Source of the DNA: Fodinibius salsisoli
GTDB lineage: Bacteria; Bacteroidota; Rhodothermia; Balneolales; Balneolaceae
Assembly (NCBI RefSeq): GCF_026229185.1
Contig: NZ_JAGGJA010000005.1
Coordinates: 186,001 to 250,000 of the forward strand
Length of the DNA: 64,000 nucleotides
Direction of reading: 5' to 3'
The notes under the pieces were generated by a model. The model searched no databases, was not told the DNA's origin, and saw only the letters and a list, made by a program, of their open reading frames with translations. Shown here piece by piece: positions 7,501 to 16,880 of the stretch; positions within the stretch are counted from its first letter, which is position 1; every line of letters starts with the position of its first letter. The translations under genes were made by a program, and so were the position numbers.

Positions 7501-9738
7501 ATGAGGGAGTCTATGAATAACGAAACCACGGAAGAATATTCGCTGCAAGAACAGGTTGAGGATCACGAGTCCACAATACAACAAAAGTACGGTACCTTTG
7601 GGGGTGTATTTGTTCCAACACTGTTGACCATCTTGGGGGTGATCCTGTTTTTGCGGCAAGGATGGGTGATCGGGAATGCCGGCTTGCTGGGCGGATGGCT
7701 GATTATCACCCTGGCCTTTATCATCGTTACATTTACAGCGCTGTCGATGTCGTGCATTACCACGAATATACGTATAAAGGCTGGCGGAGCCTATTCCATT
7801 ATTTCGCAGTCATTGGGACTGGAGGTGGGGGGCAGTGTAGGCCTGCCGCTGTATCTGGCACAGACCTTTGCAATTACCATGTATATCTTTGGTTTCCGGG
7901 AGGGTTGGCTGTATATATTCCCAGGTCATTATGCCCTTCTCGTCGATATCATTGTCTTCGGCTTGTTATTTACGGTGGCCTATCTGAGTGCTCAGCTGGC
8001 TTTTCGTATCCAATATTTAATTTTGGCAGTCATTGCCGGTGCCCTTATTTCAGTGATAGCCAGTGTCTTTTCGGGGGCAATGGAATACAACATCCAGTGG
8101 TGGGGAACTTTTCCCGGGGCTCCGGACGATAATTTCCAGGGAGGAAGTTTTTGGGTAGTATTTGCTGTTTTCTTTCCAGCCGCAACTGGTATTATGGCCG
8201 GGGCCAACATGTCGGGCGAGCTCAAAAATCCCAAAAAAAGTATCCCGCTGGGCACGCTCACAGCTATTGGTATTAGTTATTTAGTATATATGGCCTCCGG
8301 TTATTGGATGGCCCGGGTGGCCCCGGTGGATGAGCTGGTGAGCAACTATAATGTGATGATCGATTATGCCTTTTGGTCGCCTATGGTGCTGTTCGGGCTG
8401 CTGGGTGCCACTTTTTCATCGGCATTGGCTTCTATCGTGGGAGCACCTCGAATTCTGCAGGCGCTGGGCGATCATAAAATCTTTCCGCGAGGGGAGGTCT
8501 TCTCAAAGCTGGCAGATAATGGAGAACCACGCAACGCGATTATGATGACCGGAGGGCTGGTATTGGCAACCTTGATGGTACGAGATCTGAACACCATTGC
8601 ACCACTCATTACGATGTTTTTCCTGATCACCTATATGATGATTAATCTGGTGGTCTTCATCGAGCAACGGATGGACATGATCAGCTTTCGACCGACGTTC
8701 AAAATACCCAAGTTTGTGCCGTTTTTGGGCACCGTGGGGTGCCTGTTTACCATGTTTATCATCAACTCTACCTTTGGACTCATTGCCCTCGGCTTTGTCA
8801 TTATTACCTACCTGTACCTGACCAACCGTGAGCTGCATGTGCCACACGGCGATATGCGGAGCGGTCTTTTTGTATCTCTGGCCGAATGGGCGGCGAAGCG
8901 GGTATCCGGGCTCCCGGAAAACAACGAGCGCGCGTGGAAAGCCAACCTGCTGGTGCCGGTACGCAGTGCTCGGGAATTGCGGGGCAGTTTCAGCCTTATC
9001 CGCAATCTGGTGTATCCCAAGGGATCGGTAAAGCTGGTGGGCATGAGCGGCAATAACGAAAGCAGTGCGTTCCGGGATTCGCTGATGGATTTTGCCATCT
9101 CCTTTAGCCGAGAAAATGTTTATACCCAATGGAGTATTATCGACTCCGATGATTTTAAGGATGCCGTCCTTAATTCCCTGCAGACGCTGCAAGGCACCTT
9201 CTTTAGGCCCAATATCCTGTTTCTCCGTTTGCCAACTTATAAACGATATGATGAAGAGCTCTACGCCATCATCAACGAAGCCCGGAATAACAATATGGGG
9301 ATACAGCTTTACGTAGAAGACCCTATTGCACAGCTGGGAAGAAGTTCCTCCATTAATGTGTGGGTCAGGGAACAGAGCCCAGAATGGGATCTGAGCATGG
9401 AGCTGGGCAACATGGACCTGGCCCTGCTGACGGCTTATAAGCTCAAGGTAAACTGGAAGGCTGAGATGCGGATTATCACTGCAGTTGAGCAAGCACAGGT
9501 TAAGGAGGCCTACCGCTATCTCAAAAACCTGCTGGAAGCAGCACGCCTTCCCGATGTGCAGGCTCATGTTCAAATCGGTACCTTTGCAGAAGCTATACAG
9601 CATGCCCCCCAAGCGGACCTTGACCTCCTTGGCTTACCCAAAAATCCTGATTTGGATGAACTCCGTTCCTACGTAGAGCAAACGCAGTCGGCCTGCGTAT
9701 TTGTGGCCGACTCGGGCAATGAGAATATTTTGGCGTAG
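7501..9738 (+). CDS. SLC12-type cation-chloride cotransporter / APC-superfamily permease
   Basis: The 745-residue inner-membrane transporter has about twelve membrane segments between residues 28 and 440 and a soluble C-terminal half of about 300 residues. Signature stretches are GGVFVPTLLTILGVILFLRQGW in segment 1, AGGAYSIISQSLG, and GANMSGELKNPKKSIPLGT, close to the SGDLxxPxxxIPKGT loop of eukaryotic Na-K-Cl and K-Cl cotransporters. The cytosolic domain also follows the SLC12 plan (LVPVRSARELRGSF...). Bacterial relatives are thought to move ions or amino acids; the substrate is not shown by sequence. Translation may start here or at the ATG four codons on. It stands alone between the ene-reductase remnant and a terminator. 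Confidence 0.88.
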   Translation: MRESMNNETTEEYSLQEQVEDHESTIQQKYGTFGGVFVPTLLTILGVILFLRQGWVIGNAGLLGGWLIITLAFIIVTFTALSMSCITTNIRIKAGGAYSIISQSLGLEVGGSVGLPLYLAQTFAITMYIFGFREGWLYIFPGHYALLVDIIVFGLLFTVAYLSAQLAFRIQYLILAVIAGALISVIASVFSGAMEYNIQWWGTFPGAPDDNFQGGSFWVVFAVFFPAATGIMAGANMSGELKNPKKSIPLGTLTAIGISYLVYMASGYWMARVAPVDELVSNYNVMIDYAFWSPMVLFGLLGATFSSALASIVGAPRILQALGDHKIFPRGEVFSKLADNGEPRNAIMMTGGLVLATLMVRDLNTIAPLITMFFLITYMMINLVVFIEQRMDMISFRPTFKIPKFVPFLGTVGCLFTMFIINSTFGLIALGFVIITYLYLTNRELHVPHGDMRSGLFVSLAEWAAKRVSGLPENNERAWKANLLVPVRSARELRGSFSLIRNLVYPKGSVKLVGMSGNNESSAFRDSLMDFAISFSRENVYTQWSIIDSDDFKDAVLNSLQTLQGTFFRPNILFLRLPTYKRYDEELYAIINEARNNNMGIQLYVEDPIAQLGRSSSINVWVREQSPEWDLSMELGNMDLALLTAYKLKVNWKAEMRIITAVEQAQVKEAYRYLKNLLEAARLPDVQAHVQIGTFAEAIQHAPQADLDLLGLPKNPDLDELRSYVEQTQSACVFVADSGNENILA

Positions 9739-9783
9739 GGTTTGTTGATTAAGGAATAATACCCGGTTTCAGGCCACACAAAA

Positions 9784-9830
9784 AATCCCCGCTGCTTCTT
9801 GTCTTGTTGAAGGAAGAACAAACGGGGATT
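9784..9830 (-). terminator. Rho-independent terminator after the 9876-10349 gene
   Basis: AATCCCCG and CGGGGATT form the outer stem, with a further CTTCTT/AAGGAAG pairing inside. On the minus strand the stem is followed by a run of T (TTTTTTG), so it should stop transcription of the small secreted-protein gene. On the plus strand the T-run is poor, though it may also limit read-through from the transporter. Confidence 0.75.
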
Positions 9831-9875
9831 ATCGATCTAAAGCCTTAGAAATTAATAAGAATAGAAATTTAGTTG

Positions 9876-10349
9876 TTACTCATTACTACTCATCTGTTCC
9901 ATCGGCATGGCTTCAGAAACGGCCAGGTATGAGGTGCTGTTGTGAACTAAATCCAGGTATTTTTTCATAACGGCCATGGCTTTGTCCATTCCGCCTTCCT
10001 GCTTCGCCATTTCAGCCCACCATTTTTCGTCATCAGGCGTTACCTCCCAGTCCATATCGCTGATGTTATCCATCTTCCAAATAAACATCATGTCCCATTC
10101 TCCGGATTTGAATTGCATCATTTGGGGACCTTCGGTCTCTGATGACATACCGGCTTTCATAAAGTGGTCATGGATAAGACTTTTGGCTTCATCCATACTA
10201 CCGGGTTTGAATTTTACCATTACCACCTGGTGCCAGGTGTGGCCTTCCATTTTCTTCGCTTTGGGAGTTTCCATTTCCTGGGCAAAGCCGGATAGACTGG
10301 ACATTGCCATAAAACATAGGAAAAGCGTCCCTGCAAGTAATTTGTTCAT
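9876..10349 (-). CDS. Secreted small protein, probable dimeric alpha-beta barrel, function unknown
   Basis: The 157-residue protein has a Sec signal peptide (MNKLLAGTLFLCFMAMSSLSGFAQ) and a mature part unusually rich in Met and Trp. The core reads HQVVMVKFKPGSMDEAKSLI, then MMQFKSGEWDMMFIWKM and WWAEMAKQEGG, a beta-alpha-beta pattern with a KFKPG strand end like that in dimeric alpha/beta-barrel (NIPSNAP/stress-response barrel) proteins. I do not recognise a named family with certainty. There are no cofactor motifs. It is a single gene with its own terminator downstream. Likely periplasmic; no function is claimed. Confidence 0.75.
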   Translation of the reverse strand: MNKLLAGTLFLCFMAMSSLSGFAQEMETPKAKKMEGHTWHQVVMVKFKPGSMDEAKSLIHDHFMKAGMSSETEGPQMMQFKSGEWDMMFIWKMDNISDMDWEVTPDDEKWWAEMAKQEGGMDKAMAVMKKYLDLVHNSTSYLAVSEAMPMEQMSSNE

Positions 10350-10511
10350 GTTGTTTACCTCCCTCTTTTATTTATGGGTAAGTTATATAAGAACAATAAT
10401 TTATACGTTAGATAATTAATTATTCACAGGCAATAAGATTAATAATTATTAATGGAAATAGGGCCTGTTTTAATTGCCATGATAGACAAAGGATTTCCGC
10501 CATTTACGGGA

Positions 10512-11315
10512 TTATTGCTGGAATAATTTTCGTCCTTTGGGGGTAAGTTGGTCCTTAAAGACAGATTCGGGTACAAAAATATCAAAAGAGCCGGCCGCAT
10601 ATGCTGCCACTTGGTAGGGGGGAAAGAAAATTTGGAGCCCCGTGGGATGTCCATTAGGGCCGGGGCGAGCCAGCAGGAAGTGTTGGAAAAAAGGGAAGTC
10701 GGGCGCTGTGCCGTCGTTGATCCAGCCCAGGGAACTCATTGAAAGTTCTTGGGTGGAATCTGCGGAGTCGGTGAGAACAGATATTCTTTGTGTAAGCTCG
10801 GATACAATTTTTTTGCGGCTATACTCGCTGACCGGATGTAAGGCCGTAGAATCCGCAAAGAGGTCGGTTAACCGGATGAAGTGCTTACCGGAGTTATCGT
10901 AATTTACCGTTTTATAAAAGTGGTTCCCGTGGGCGCCACCGGTATAGGTGTAGCCTTGCCCGAGAATACTGGTAAACCGTTTCGTGGAATCAAATACCGT
11001 AAAGTCAAGGCTCAGCTGCCAGGGATAAATAGGCCCATCAGGAATGGAATCCTGTTGAAAGAAAGAGATGAAATCTGTTCGTTGGCTTTGGGCATATCCC
11101 TGGAGTTCCCTTCGGAGCATATCATTATAACGAATGGCTGCAGGAAACCGCACCTCGTAAATATAGTGGTCGGTAGAATCCTGCACTTGTAAAGGCAAAT
11201 CTTTGTTGATTGGATCGGGCGCCGGTTCCTGGTCACATCCGCTGGTTATACAAATAGCAAGGATAAGCATAAGGGAGCAAAGACAAGAGGTGATATCAGA
11301 ATGGGAATTGGTCAT
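10512..11315 (-). CDS. DUF3298/RsiV-like lipoprotein
   Basis: From the ATG at 11315 the protein has about 267 residues, beginning with a lipoprotein signal whose lipobox is near ITSGC. The mature part shows the DUF4163/DUF3298 plan: a first domain around YEVRFPAA...LQLDF-like strands, the GQGYTYTGGAHGNHFYKTVNYD motif, RLTDLFADST, and a C-terminal IFFPPYQVAAYAAGSFDIFVP strand, the usual end of DUF3298. In Bacillus this domain pair forms the lysozyme-binding part of the anti-sigma factor RsiV. In Gram-negatives the free lipoprotein has no fixed role. The frame is open further upstream to a TTG at 11417, but that extension lacks a better start and would bury the signal peptide. Confidence 0.82.
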   Translation of the reverse strand: MTNSHSDITSCLCSLMLILAICITSGCDQEPAPDPINKDLPLQVQDSTDHYIYEVRFPAAIRYNDMLRRELQGYAQSQRTDFISFFQQDSIPDGPIYPWQLSLDFTVFDSTKRFTSILGQGYTYTGGAHGNHFYKTVNYDNSGKHFIRLTDLFADSTALHPVSEYSRKKIVSELTQRISVLTDSADSTQELSMSSLGWINDGTAPDFPFFQHFLLARPGPNGHPTGLQIFFPPYQVAAYAAGSFDIFVPESVFKDQLTPKGRKLFQQ

Positions 11316-11614
11316 AGTAACATATTTTGGAGTTGTCATCCGGATGAAGATTGCGATAAGGTACATAATAGCGGGGAAATTCTCAGTGTGTAGCTCAGAT
11401 ATTTGCCTATTAAGCAATGCAGGAGGATAAGATCCATCACGATTGACTGTTCCATTTTAGGAACAACTCAATAATGGGATCTATAAACCTCAGCAAGGGA
11501 ATTTATTCCGCGTATCGTTGATGCGGGCAATAATATACAGGTGCATTCGTACAAAGAGGCAAGCACTGGCAGAGCGTTTTTGATCACTATTTATCATATA
11601 TTAAAGACAAAATT

Positions 11615-12058
11615 ATGATATTTACCACTCACCGACTTTCTGTTATTATGTTAGCGTTGTTTATTGGTTTTGTTACGAACTGTAATAACAACTCAGGCCC
11701 TGATAATGAAAGTCCACATTATTTTGAGTTTACTCACCAGGGAGAAGAAATCAACTATACTTTTGTAGCTAAGACCTCCAGCCCGGAGGTAATCAGCAAG
11801 GTAGAGGATGAATTATCGAAGCCGATGGATCAACGTAATCTGCATATCCATGGGACGATTGCCCGCGGAAGCAAGGAGTATAACAGTCGTTGGAGTTGGC
11901 ATTTTGTGCCCGGACAGTGGGACCTTGTTGAGGTTTCAGCCGAAGTGTGTGACGGCCGGCCCGGAATGGTAGAAGAAGACCTTGACTATTGGGTGGATCA
12001 AGTCGGTACTTTTTGCCCGTGGTCCTCCGTTGTTTCTGCGGAAGCTAAGGTAGAGTAA
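11615..12058 (+). CDS. BP74-like domain lipoprotein
   Basis: This 147-residue protein has a lipoprotein signal (lipobox FVTNC at about residues 19-23) and a compact domain at about 35-145. Its order of motifs is YFEFTHQGEE, FVAKTSSPEVISKVEDEL, RNLHIHGTIARGSKEYN, WSWHFVPGQW, EVCDGRPGMVEEDLDYW and FCPWSS. This matches what I recall of BP74-type domains, first described in a Dictyostelium calmodulin-binding protein, where HI-GTI, YN-WSFHL, EVCD and CPWSS are conserved. Bacterial copies have no established role. The two cysteines (in EVCD and FCPW) could form a disulfide in the periplasm. It is a single gene convergent with the alpha-glucosidase, only 8 bases away. Confidence 0.7.
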   Translation: MIFTTHRLSVIMLALFIGFVTNCNNNSGPDNESPHYFEFTHQGEEINYTFVAKTSSPEVISKVEDELSKPMDQRNLHIHGTIARGSKEYNSRWSWHFVPGQWDLVEVSAEVCDGRPGMVEEDLDYWVDQVGTFCPWSSVVSAEAKVE

Positions 12059-12066
12059 GTCGTCTA

Positions 12067-14577
12067 TTACTGTATTATGATCGTTTCAAAATCCGGTTGA
12101 GTATGGAAATGATATACCGCCCCCTTTTCCTCAGAAGTACGACTAAATAATACCGCTTCACCATCCACATTGATTTCTTCTGGTTCAAAGGGCAGGCCAA
12201 TAATATTAATTTTAACCTCGCGATAAGGTGGGGCATAGGAACCTTCGCGATCAGCTGTTAGTTGTAACGAATCCTGCTCCTCATCCGGATACAGGTTAAA
12301 TTTGGTATAGCGATAATACCCTTTGGCATAGTCATATCCTTCTTCGGAATCCTCATACAGCTCGCTGGTTGATGGCTGGTGTCCATAGTAAATGTTGAGA
12401 TCCAATGTTTTGGGATCTCGCTCTTGGGTATATTGCATGACCTCACGGAGTGGGAGTACGGTTCCAGCCTTAACGAAGAATGGGATATCAGTGATGGGGG
12501 CATCAATATTATAGCTGTGTTTCCCTACATAGGGTTCATTGGTGCGGTAGTCGTACCAGAGTCCATTGGGAAAGTAAGTTTTCACCACTTTTTTACCTTT
12601 GGCAAGCACCGGGGAGACGAGGATATCCGGTCCAAACATAAAAGCGTCGGTTTGATGGATAGACCGAGCGTCAGACTGATCCTCGTAGGCTAATGGGCGA
12701 AGGATAGGCGTACCTTTATTGATATGGTCGTAAAAGGTAGTATACAGATAGTGCAGTAACCGGTAGCGAAGCTCAATAACCGATCGGTTGATATCGGTAT
12801 ATCTTTCTCCGTAAGCCCACGGTTCTTGGTCAGAGGTGGGTTTTCGTTTCTTCTTTTGTTCTATTTCCTGTTCATCAACGGCAGCGGACCCATCCACATT
12901 AAAGCCCATAGTATGATTGCGGAAGAGTGGGTGAAAGATACCCAACTGCAGCCACCGGGTAAAAAGCTCAGGGGTGGGATCATCTACGAATCCCCCGATA
13001 TCCGTTCCCACAAAAGAGTAACCCGAAATGCTGAGGCGCTGGCACTGTTCGTTAGCCAGCTTTAGATGATCCCAGCTGGCTATGTTGTCGCCGGTCCACA
13101 GGGCCGCAAAGCGTTGGCCGCCCGCAAAGTTGGCTCGGGTAAGCAGAAAGGGACGTTTTTCAGCATTATGCTGTTTAATTCCCCGGTACGAGGCACGGGC
13201 CATCTGCATGCCATAGATGTTATGAGCTTTCTTGTGGCTGCAGGCATGGCCATCGTAATCATGGCGGATGTTATCGGGAAATGTTTTATGGTCCACCTCA
13301 AAGACGGCCGGCTCATTCATGTCATTCCAGATACCGCTTACCTTTTTTGCTGCAATGTGATCTTCATACAGATCGGCCCACCAGTCGCGTACTTTGGGAT
13401 GGGTAAAATCCGGAAAGGCGGATGTGGAAGGCCAGACCGGTGCCAGGATTGTTTCCCCATCGGGACGTTTGCAAAAGAAATCGTTTTCCTTACCCTGCTG
13501 GTACACAAAATAGTCCTTGTCGGCTTTAATACAGGGATCAATCATTACAATGGTCTCAAAACCCTGTTCTTTAAGATCCTCAATCATGGCTTTAGGATCA
13601 GGGAAATGGTCATTATTCCAGGTGAAACAGCGGTAGCCATCCATATAGTCGATATCAAGGTATAGGGCATCGCATGGAATTTGTTTACTGCGGAAGGTGT
13701 CGGCAAGCTCTCGTACACGCGATTCGGGATAGTAGCTCCATCGGCATTGATGATAGCCCAGTGCCCACATCGGGGGCATATCGGGCGTTCCGGTTAGCTG
13801 AGCATAGCGTTCTGAGACGGTTGTCAGCTCGGGACCATAGATAAAGTAGTAGTTCATAATACCGCCTTCGACCGAGAAGCTGGTCGTCTTTTTCTTCTTC
13901 TTGCCGAAGTCGAAACGGCTACGGTAGGTATTGTCAAGGAAAATACCATAAGCCTGACCGTCATTGAGTGCCATATAAAAGGGAACGCTTCGATAGAGCG
14001 GATCGTCGCCACGTTTATATTCGAAGGCATCGGTATTCCAATTTTCAAATGCCTCTCCTTTTAATTTATCTTTACAGACTTTGTCACCGAGACCAAAGTA
14101 GTGGATGTTCTCGGAATGCTGCTTGGTAATTTTTATTTCCCGGATGCCCTTCATAATGCTTTCCCGTCGATAAAAGCCCGCTTTATCCTGGCAAAGCGCA
14201 TTGCCCTCGGTATCATAAAAATGGACCAGCAGGTTTTTCTTGCTAACGCGACAGACTAAGGCCTTGGTAGTAATTATGAAGGTTTCTTGTTGCTCTTCGA
14301 GGATAAAATTGGGCTCCGGGGGGGTAAATTCTGGATCTACTGCATAAGAAAAGTCGGATCGAAGATCGCCCTCCAGGTAATACTTCAGCTGAATGATTTC
14401 CGGGGTGTGAACGGTAAGGTGTAGTTCGATCCCATTGGCCGTGGTAAAGGTAATATGGGGTCCTTTTTGATCAACATTTTCAATTTGATCCGGACGGTGT
14501 TTGGAGATGACATCGGGTTGGCGACCGTCATCCGCTTCTTCTGTAACAGTTGATTCTACAGGTTCTTTTTTGGCCAT
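12067..14577 (-). CDS. Glycoside hydrolase family 31 alpha-glucosidase
   Basis: The 836-residue enzyme has the GH31 order: an N-terminal beta-sandwich (to about 235), a (beta/alpha)8 barrel from about 265 with PMWALGYHQCRWSYYP and DIDYMDGYRCFTW, then C-terminal beta-domains with a DUF5110-like end. The catalytic nucleophile is Asp419 in GIWNDMNEP and the acid/base Asp497 in ALWTGDN; FVGTDIGGF follows. The family hydrolyses terminal alpha-linked glucose from maltose-type or related oligosaccharides. No signal peptide is seen: the N-terminus is charged (MAKKEPVEST), so it is probably cytosolic. GlpD-type dehydrogenase is next upstream, with 52 bases between. Substrate could also be an alpha-xyloside, but the motifs favour glucosidase. 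Confidence 0.93.
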   Translation of the reverse strand: MAKKEPVESTVTEEADDGRQPDVISKHRPDQIENVDQKGPHITFTTANGIELHLTVHTPEIIQLKYYLEGDLRSDFSYAVDPEFTPPEPNFILEEQQETFIITTKALVCRVSKKNLLVHFYDTEGNALCQDKAGFYRRESIMKGIREIKITKQHSENIHYFGLGDKVCKDKLKGEAFENWNTDAFEYKRGDDPLYRSVPFYMALNDGQAYGIFLDNTYRSRFDFGKKKKKTTSFSVEGGIMNYYFIYGPELTTVSERYAQLTGTPDMPPMWALGYHQCRWSYYPESRVRELADTFRSKQIPCDALYLDIDYMDGYRCFTWNNDHFPDPKAMIEDLKEQGFETIVMIDPCIKADKDYFVYQQGKENDFFCKRPDGETILAPVWPSTSAFPDFTHPKVRDWWADLYEDHIAAKKVSGIWNDMNEPAVFEVDHKTFPDNIRHDYDGHACSHKKAHNIYGMQMARASYRGIKQHNAEKRPFLLTRANFAGGQRFAALWTGDNIASWDHLKLANEQCQRLSISGYSFVGTDIGGFVDDPTPELFTRWLQLGIFHPLFRNHTMGFNVDGSAAVDEQEIEQKKKRKPTSDQEPWAYGERYTDINRSVIELRYRLLHYLYTTFYDHINKGTPILRPLAYEDQSDARSIHQTDAFMFGPDILVSPVLAKGKKVVKTYFPNGLWYDYRTNEPYVGKHSYNIDAPITDIPFFVKAGTVLPLREVMQYTQERDPKTLDLNIYYGHQPSTSELYEDSEEGYDYAKGYYRYTKFNLYPDEEQDSLQLTADREGSYAPPYREVKINIIGLPFEPEEINVDGEAVLFSRTSEEKGAVYHFHTQPDFETIIIQ

Positions 14578-14629
14578 AAAGCAAGCAGTTAGTAGTGGTA
14601 ATTACATAGAATATTGTTTTGATAATGTA

Positions 14630-16198
14630 TCAGGGAGACAGAAAATAGCCTTTAGCAAGCTCCGTATAAGTTTCTACCTGATTGGTGACCCATTGATGGT
14701 CGTAATTTAGTTCTCTTGCCATCAGCTTTGCTACGGGCTCGGCTATCTCTATACTTGCCCGTGCATCCAACAAGAGGGCCCGGGTTCGGCGGGCAAGCAC
14801 ATCTTCTACGGTACGGGCCATTTCACTACGGGCCGCCCATATTACCTCGGCCGGTGTGTAAGGCAGGTTTGGATGCAGTTGTGGGTTACCATCGGCTTGT
14901 TCAGAAGCAATTTTCTTAAGGGCAAGAGCATCCGATCCGTAGAGTTCAAAGGGATCGGCCGCATCAGAATTTTTTAGCCAGCCATGCAGGCGAAGGTTAT
15001 CCGTAATAGATTCCCGTTCATCAAGTCCGGCTACCATAGTGGCCTCGTCGATGGTGTCTTCAGCCATTTTGCGGTATGTAGTCCACTTTCCCCCGGCAAT
15101 GGTCACTAACCCGGAGGGATCTATAATTAGTGAATGGTCCCGAGAAATGGAAGAAGTATCTTTGCTATTTTTATTGGCGACCAATGGACGAATACCGGCA
15201 AAAACACTTAGTACATCCTCGGGTTCTGGATCCTTGGTAAGATACCGGGCGGCATGAGTGAGCAGGAATTCGACCTCCTCTTCTTTAGCACGCGGTTCCA
15301 GTGAGGGAGCCTCAATGGGCGTATCGGTAGTGCCGACAATAATCCTATCGTGCCAGGGTACGGCAAACAGCACACGCCCGTCATCTGTTTTTGGAACCAT
15401 AATCGCGCTTTCCCCCGGCTGAAAGGATTCATCCAGCACAATATGTACGCCTTGACTGGGACGTATCAACTCGCGATTATCGGGGTCGTCCATCTTACGT
15501 ATGCTGTCGGTAAAGATTCCTGTGGCGTTAATAACCGCACGGGCCTGTAGTTCAAAGGTATGGTTGCCTTCCCTGTCTTCTGCCTTGACGCCGGAAATCA
15601 GGCCATTGGCTTTTAGCAGGTCGGTTACTTCCATATAGTTGATCCCAATGCCATCATGGTCGAAAAGTGTTTGTAGTAAATTGATGGCCAGACGAGAGTC
15701 ATCGAATTGAGCATCGTGATAAATGACGCCTCCGTTCAAGTCATCTGGTTCGAGCGTCGGTATTTTGGCTAAGGTCTCTTCCTTCGACAGGTTTTCGGAT
15801 GGACCGAGCCCGAGGTCGCCGGCCAGTTTATCATATATTTTTAGTCCAATACCATAAAACGGGCCTTCCCACCAGTCGTAGTTTGGGACAATGAACGATT
15901 GATTCTTGACGAGATGCGGAGCGTTTTGGCGCAGTAGTCCCCGCTCCCGAAGCGCTTCCAGCACCAGGGATACGTTGCCCTGTCGCAGGTAGCGAACCCC
16001 GCCGTGGACCAGCTTGGTACTGCGGCTGGAGGTGCCTTTGGCAAAATCATGTTGCTCCAGCAGAAGGGTACGATAACCGCGTGAAGCTGCTTCTACGGCA
16101 GTTCCAAGTCCCGTGGCTCCTCCCCCGATAATGATGAAATCCCAAATCACGGGGTCATCCTGGAGTTGTGTGATAAGCTCGTCTCTATCCAAAGTCAT
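14630..16198 (-). CDS. glpD: FAD-dependent glycerol-3-phosphate dehydrogenase/oxidase
   Basis: A 522-residue flavoprotein of the GlpD/GlpA family. The N-terminal FAD-binding fold is clear (DFIIIGGGATGLGTAVEA, about 19-36, then LLLEQHDFAKGTSSRSTKLVHGGVRYL). Internal segments include QGVHIVLD, VPWHDRIIVGTTDTP and IAGGKWTTYRKMAEDT near the end of the flavin fold. A C-terminal helical domain carries AEVIWAARSEMARTVEDVLARRTR. It oxidises sn-glycerol 3-phosphate to dihydroxyacetone phosphate at the membrane and passes electrons to quinone. Length and motif set are normal. It stands between the CYTH gene and the GH31 gene, all minus strand, but no glycerol kinase or facilitator is near. Confidence 0.93.
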   Translation of the reverse strand: MTLDRDELITQLQDDPVIWDFIIIGGGATGLGTAVEAASRGYRTLLLEQHDFAKGTSSRSTKLVHGGVRYLRQGNVSLVLEALRERGLLRQNAPHLVKNQSFIVPNYDWWEGPFYGIGLKIYDKLAGDLGLGPSENLSKEETLAKIPTLEPDDLNGGVIYHDAQFDDSRLAINLLQTLFDHDGIGINYMEVTDLLKANGLISGVKAEDREGNHTFELQARAVINATGIFTDSIRKMDDPDNRELIRPSQGVHIVLDESFQPGESAIMVPKTDDGRVLFAVPWHDRIIVGTTDTPIEAPSLEPRAKEEEVEFLLTHAARYLTKDPEPEDVLSVFAGIRPLVANKNSKDTSSISRDHSLIIDPSGLVTIAGGKWTTYRKMAEDTIDEATMVAGLDERESITDNLRLHGWLKNSDAADPFELYGSDALALKKIASEQADGNPQLHPNLPYTPAEVIWAARSEMARTVEDVLARRTRALLLDARASIEIAEPVAKLMARELNYDHQWVTNQVETYTELAKGYFLSP

Positions 16199-16321
16199 AA
16201 ATATTCTGGTCTATGTTGTGGCTTATCATAAAATAATCCCGCTATATCAATTCCTTTGCCCTTAAATTATATCGCAATTAAAGATTTAGATTTTAAAAAA
16301 GAAAATGAAAAATAGGTAAGT

Positions 16322-16837
16322 TCATAATTTCATCAATAAATCGGAATAGGATTCAGCTACCAGATCCTTATTTGAAATATTGAGCAGCTGCATGTATTTG
16401 CGGCACTGTTTGTGCAACTTTTTTTTGCCTATGGTGTTATCTTCGTCGATGGCTTCAATTTCTACAAAGTGACCCAGCTGCTCAACGTCATCAATATGGA
16501 ACTTCACGTTATCGATAAAGTAGATCTCGCGCTGCTTATCGACGATGGTTTTTACATCCAGCGCATTTTGAAGTAGTTCTTTGAGTGCTTCAGGATGTTC
16601 GGCGGGCACCAAGTCGATATCCGAGGCTTCGGGAGCTTTGGAATCAGAACGACGATAGAAAATGAGGTTCTGTTCGATGGTTCCCTGCCGTAGCTTTAGC
16701 CGTCCATCGGGTACATCAAAATAGGTGTCTATTTGGTGGTCCTTGCCTTTGTACTCAGCACCCTGTAGTTCGAGCTTCTTACGGATCATGGCCGGATATT
16801 TACAGCGTGCTTTAATTTCTATATTAAGGAGTGACAT
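16322..16837 (-). CDS. CYTH-domain protein (class IV adenylate cyclase / triphosphatase type)
   Basis: The 171-residue protein is one CYTH domain. It begins with NIEIKARC, the form of the ExExK signature used by CyaB-like members (first Glu replaced by Asn), and continues with QIDTYFDVPDGRLKLR, NLIFYRR, and a C-terminal GHFVEIEAID strand providing acidic metal ligands. CYTH enzymes form a tunnel that binds triphosphates with two divalent metals; activities known are adenylate cyclase, thiamine triphosphatase and inorganic triphosphatase. Sequence does not choose between these. It lies between the NSS transporter and glpD on the same strand with gaps of 43 and 123 bases. Confidence 0.85.
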   Translation of the reverse strand: MSLLNIEIKARCKYPAMIRKKLELQGAEYKGKDHQIDTYFDVPDGRLKLRQGTIEQNLIFYRRSDSKAPEASDIDLVPAEHPEALKELLQNALDVKTIVDKQREIYFIDNVKFHIDDVEQLGHFVEIEAIDEDNTIGKKKLHKQCRKYMQLLNISNKDLVAESYSDLLMKL

Positions 16838-16880
16838 GCTGTGAGTTCTAAGTGTTAATTTGAAGATACATGAGGTAGAA

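Noticed and set aside
8503-9612. 369-codon minus-strand open frame
   Set aside because: It lies wholly inside the SLC12-type transporter gene on the other strand; the translation has no family features, so it is a shadow.
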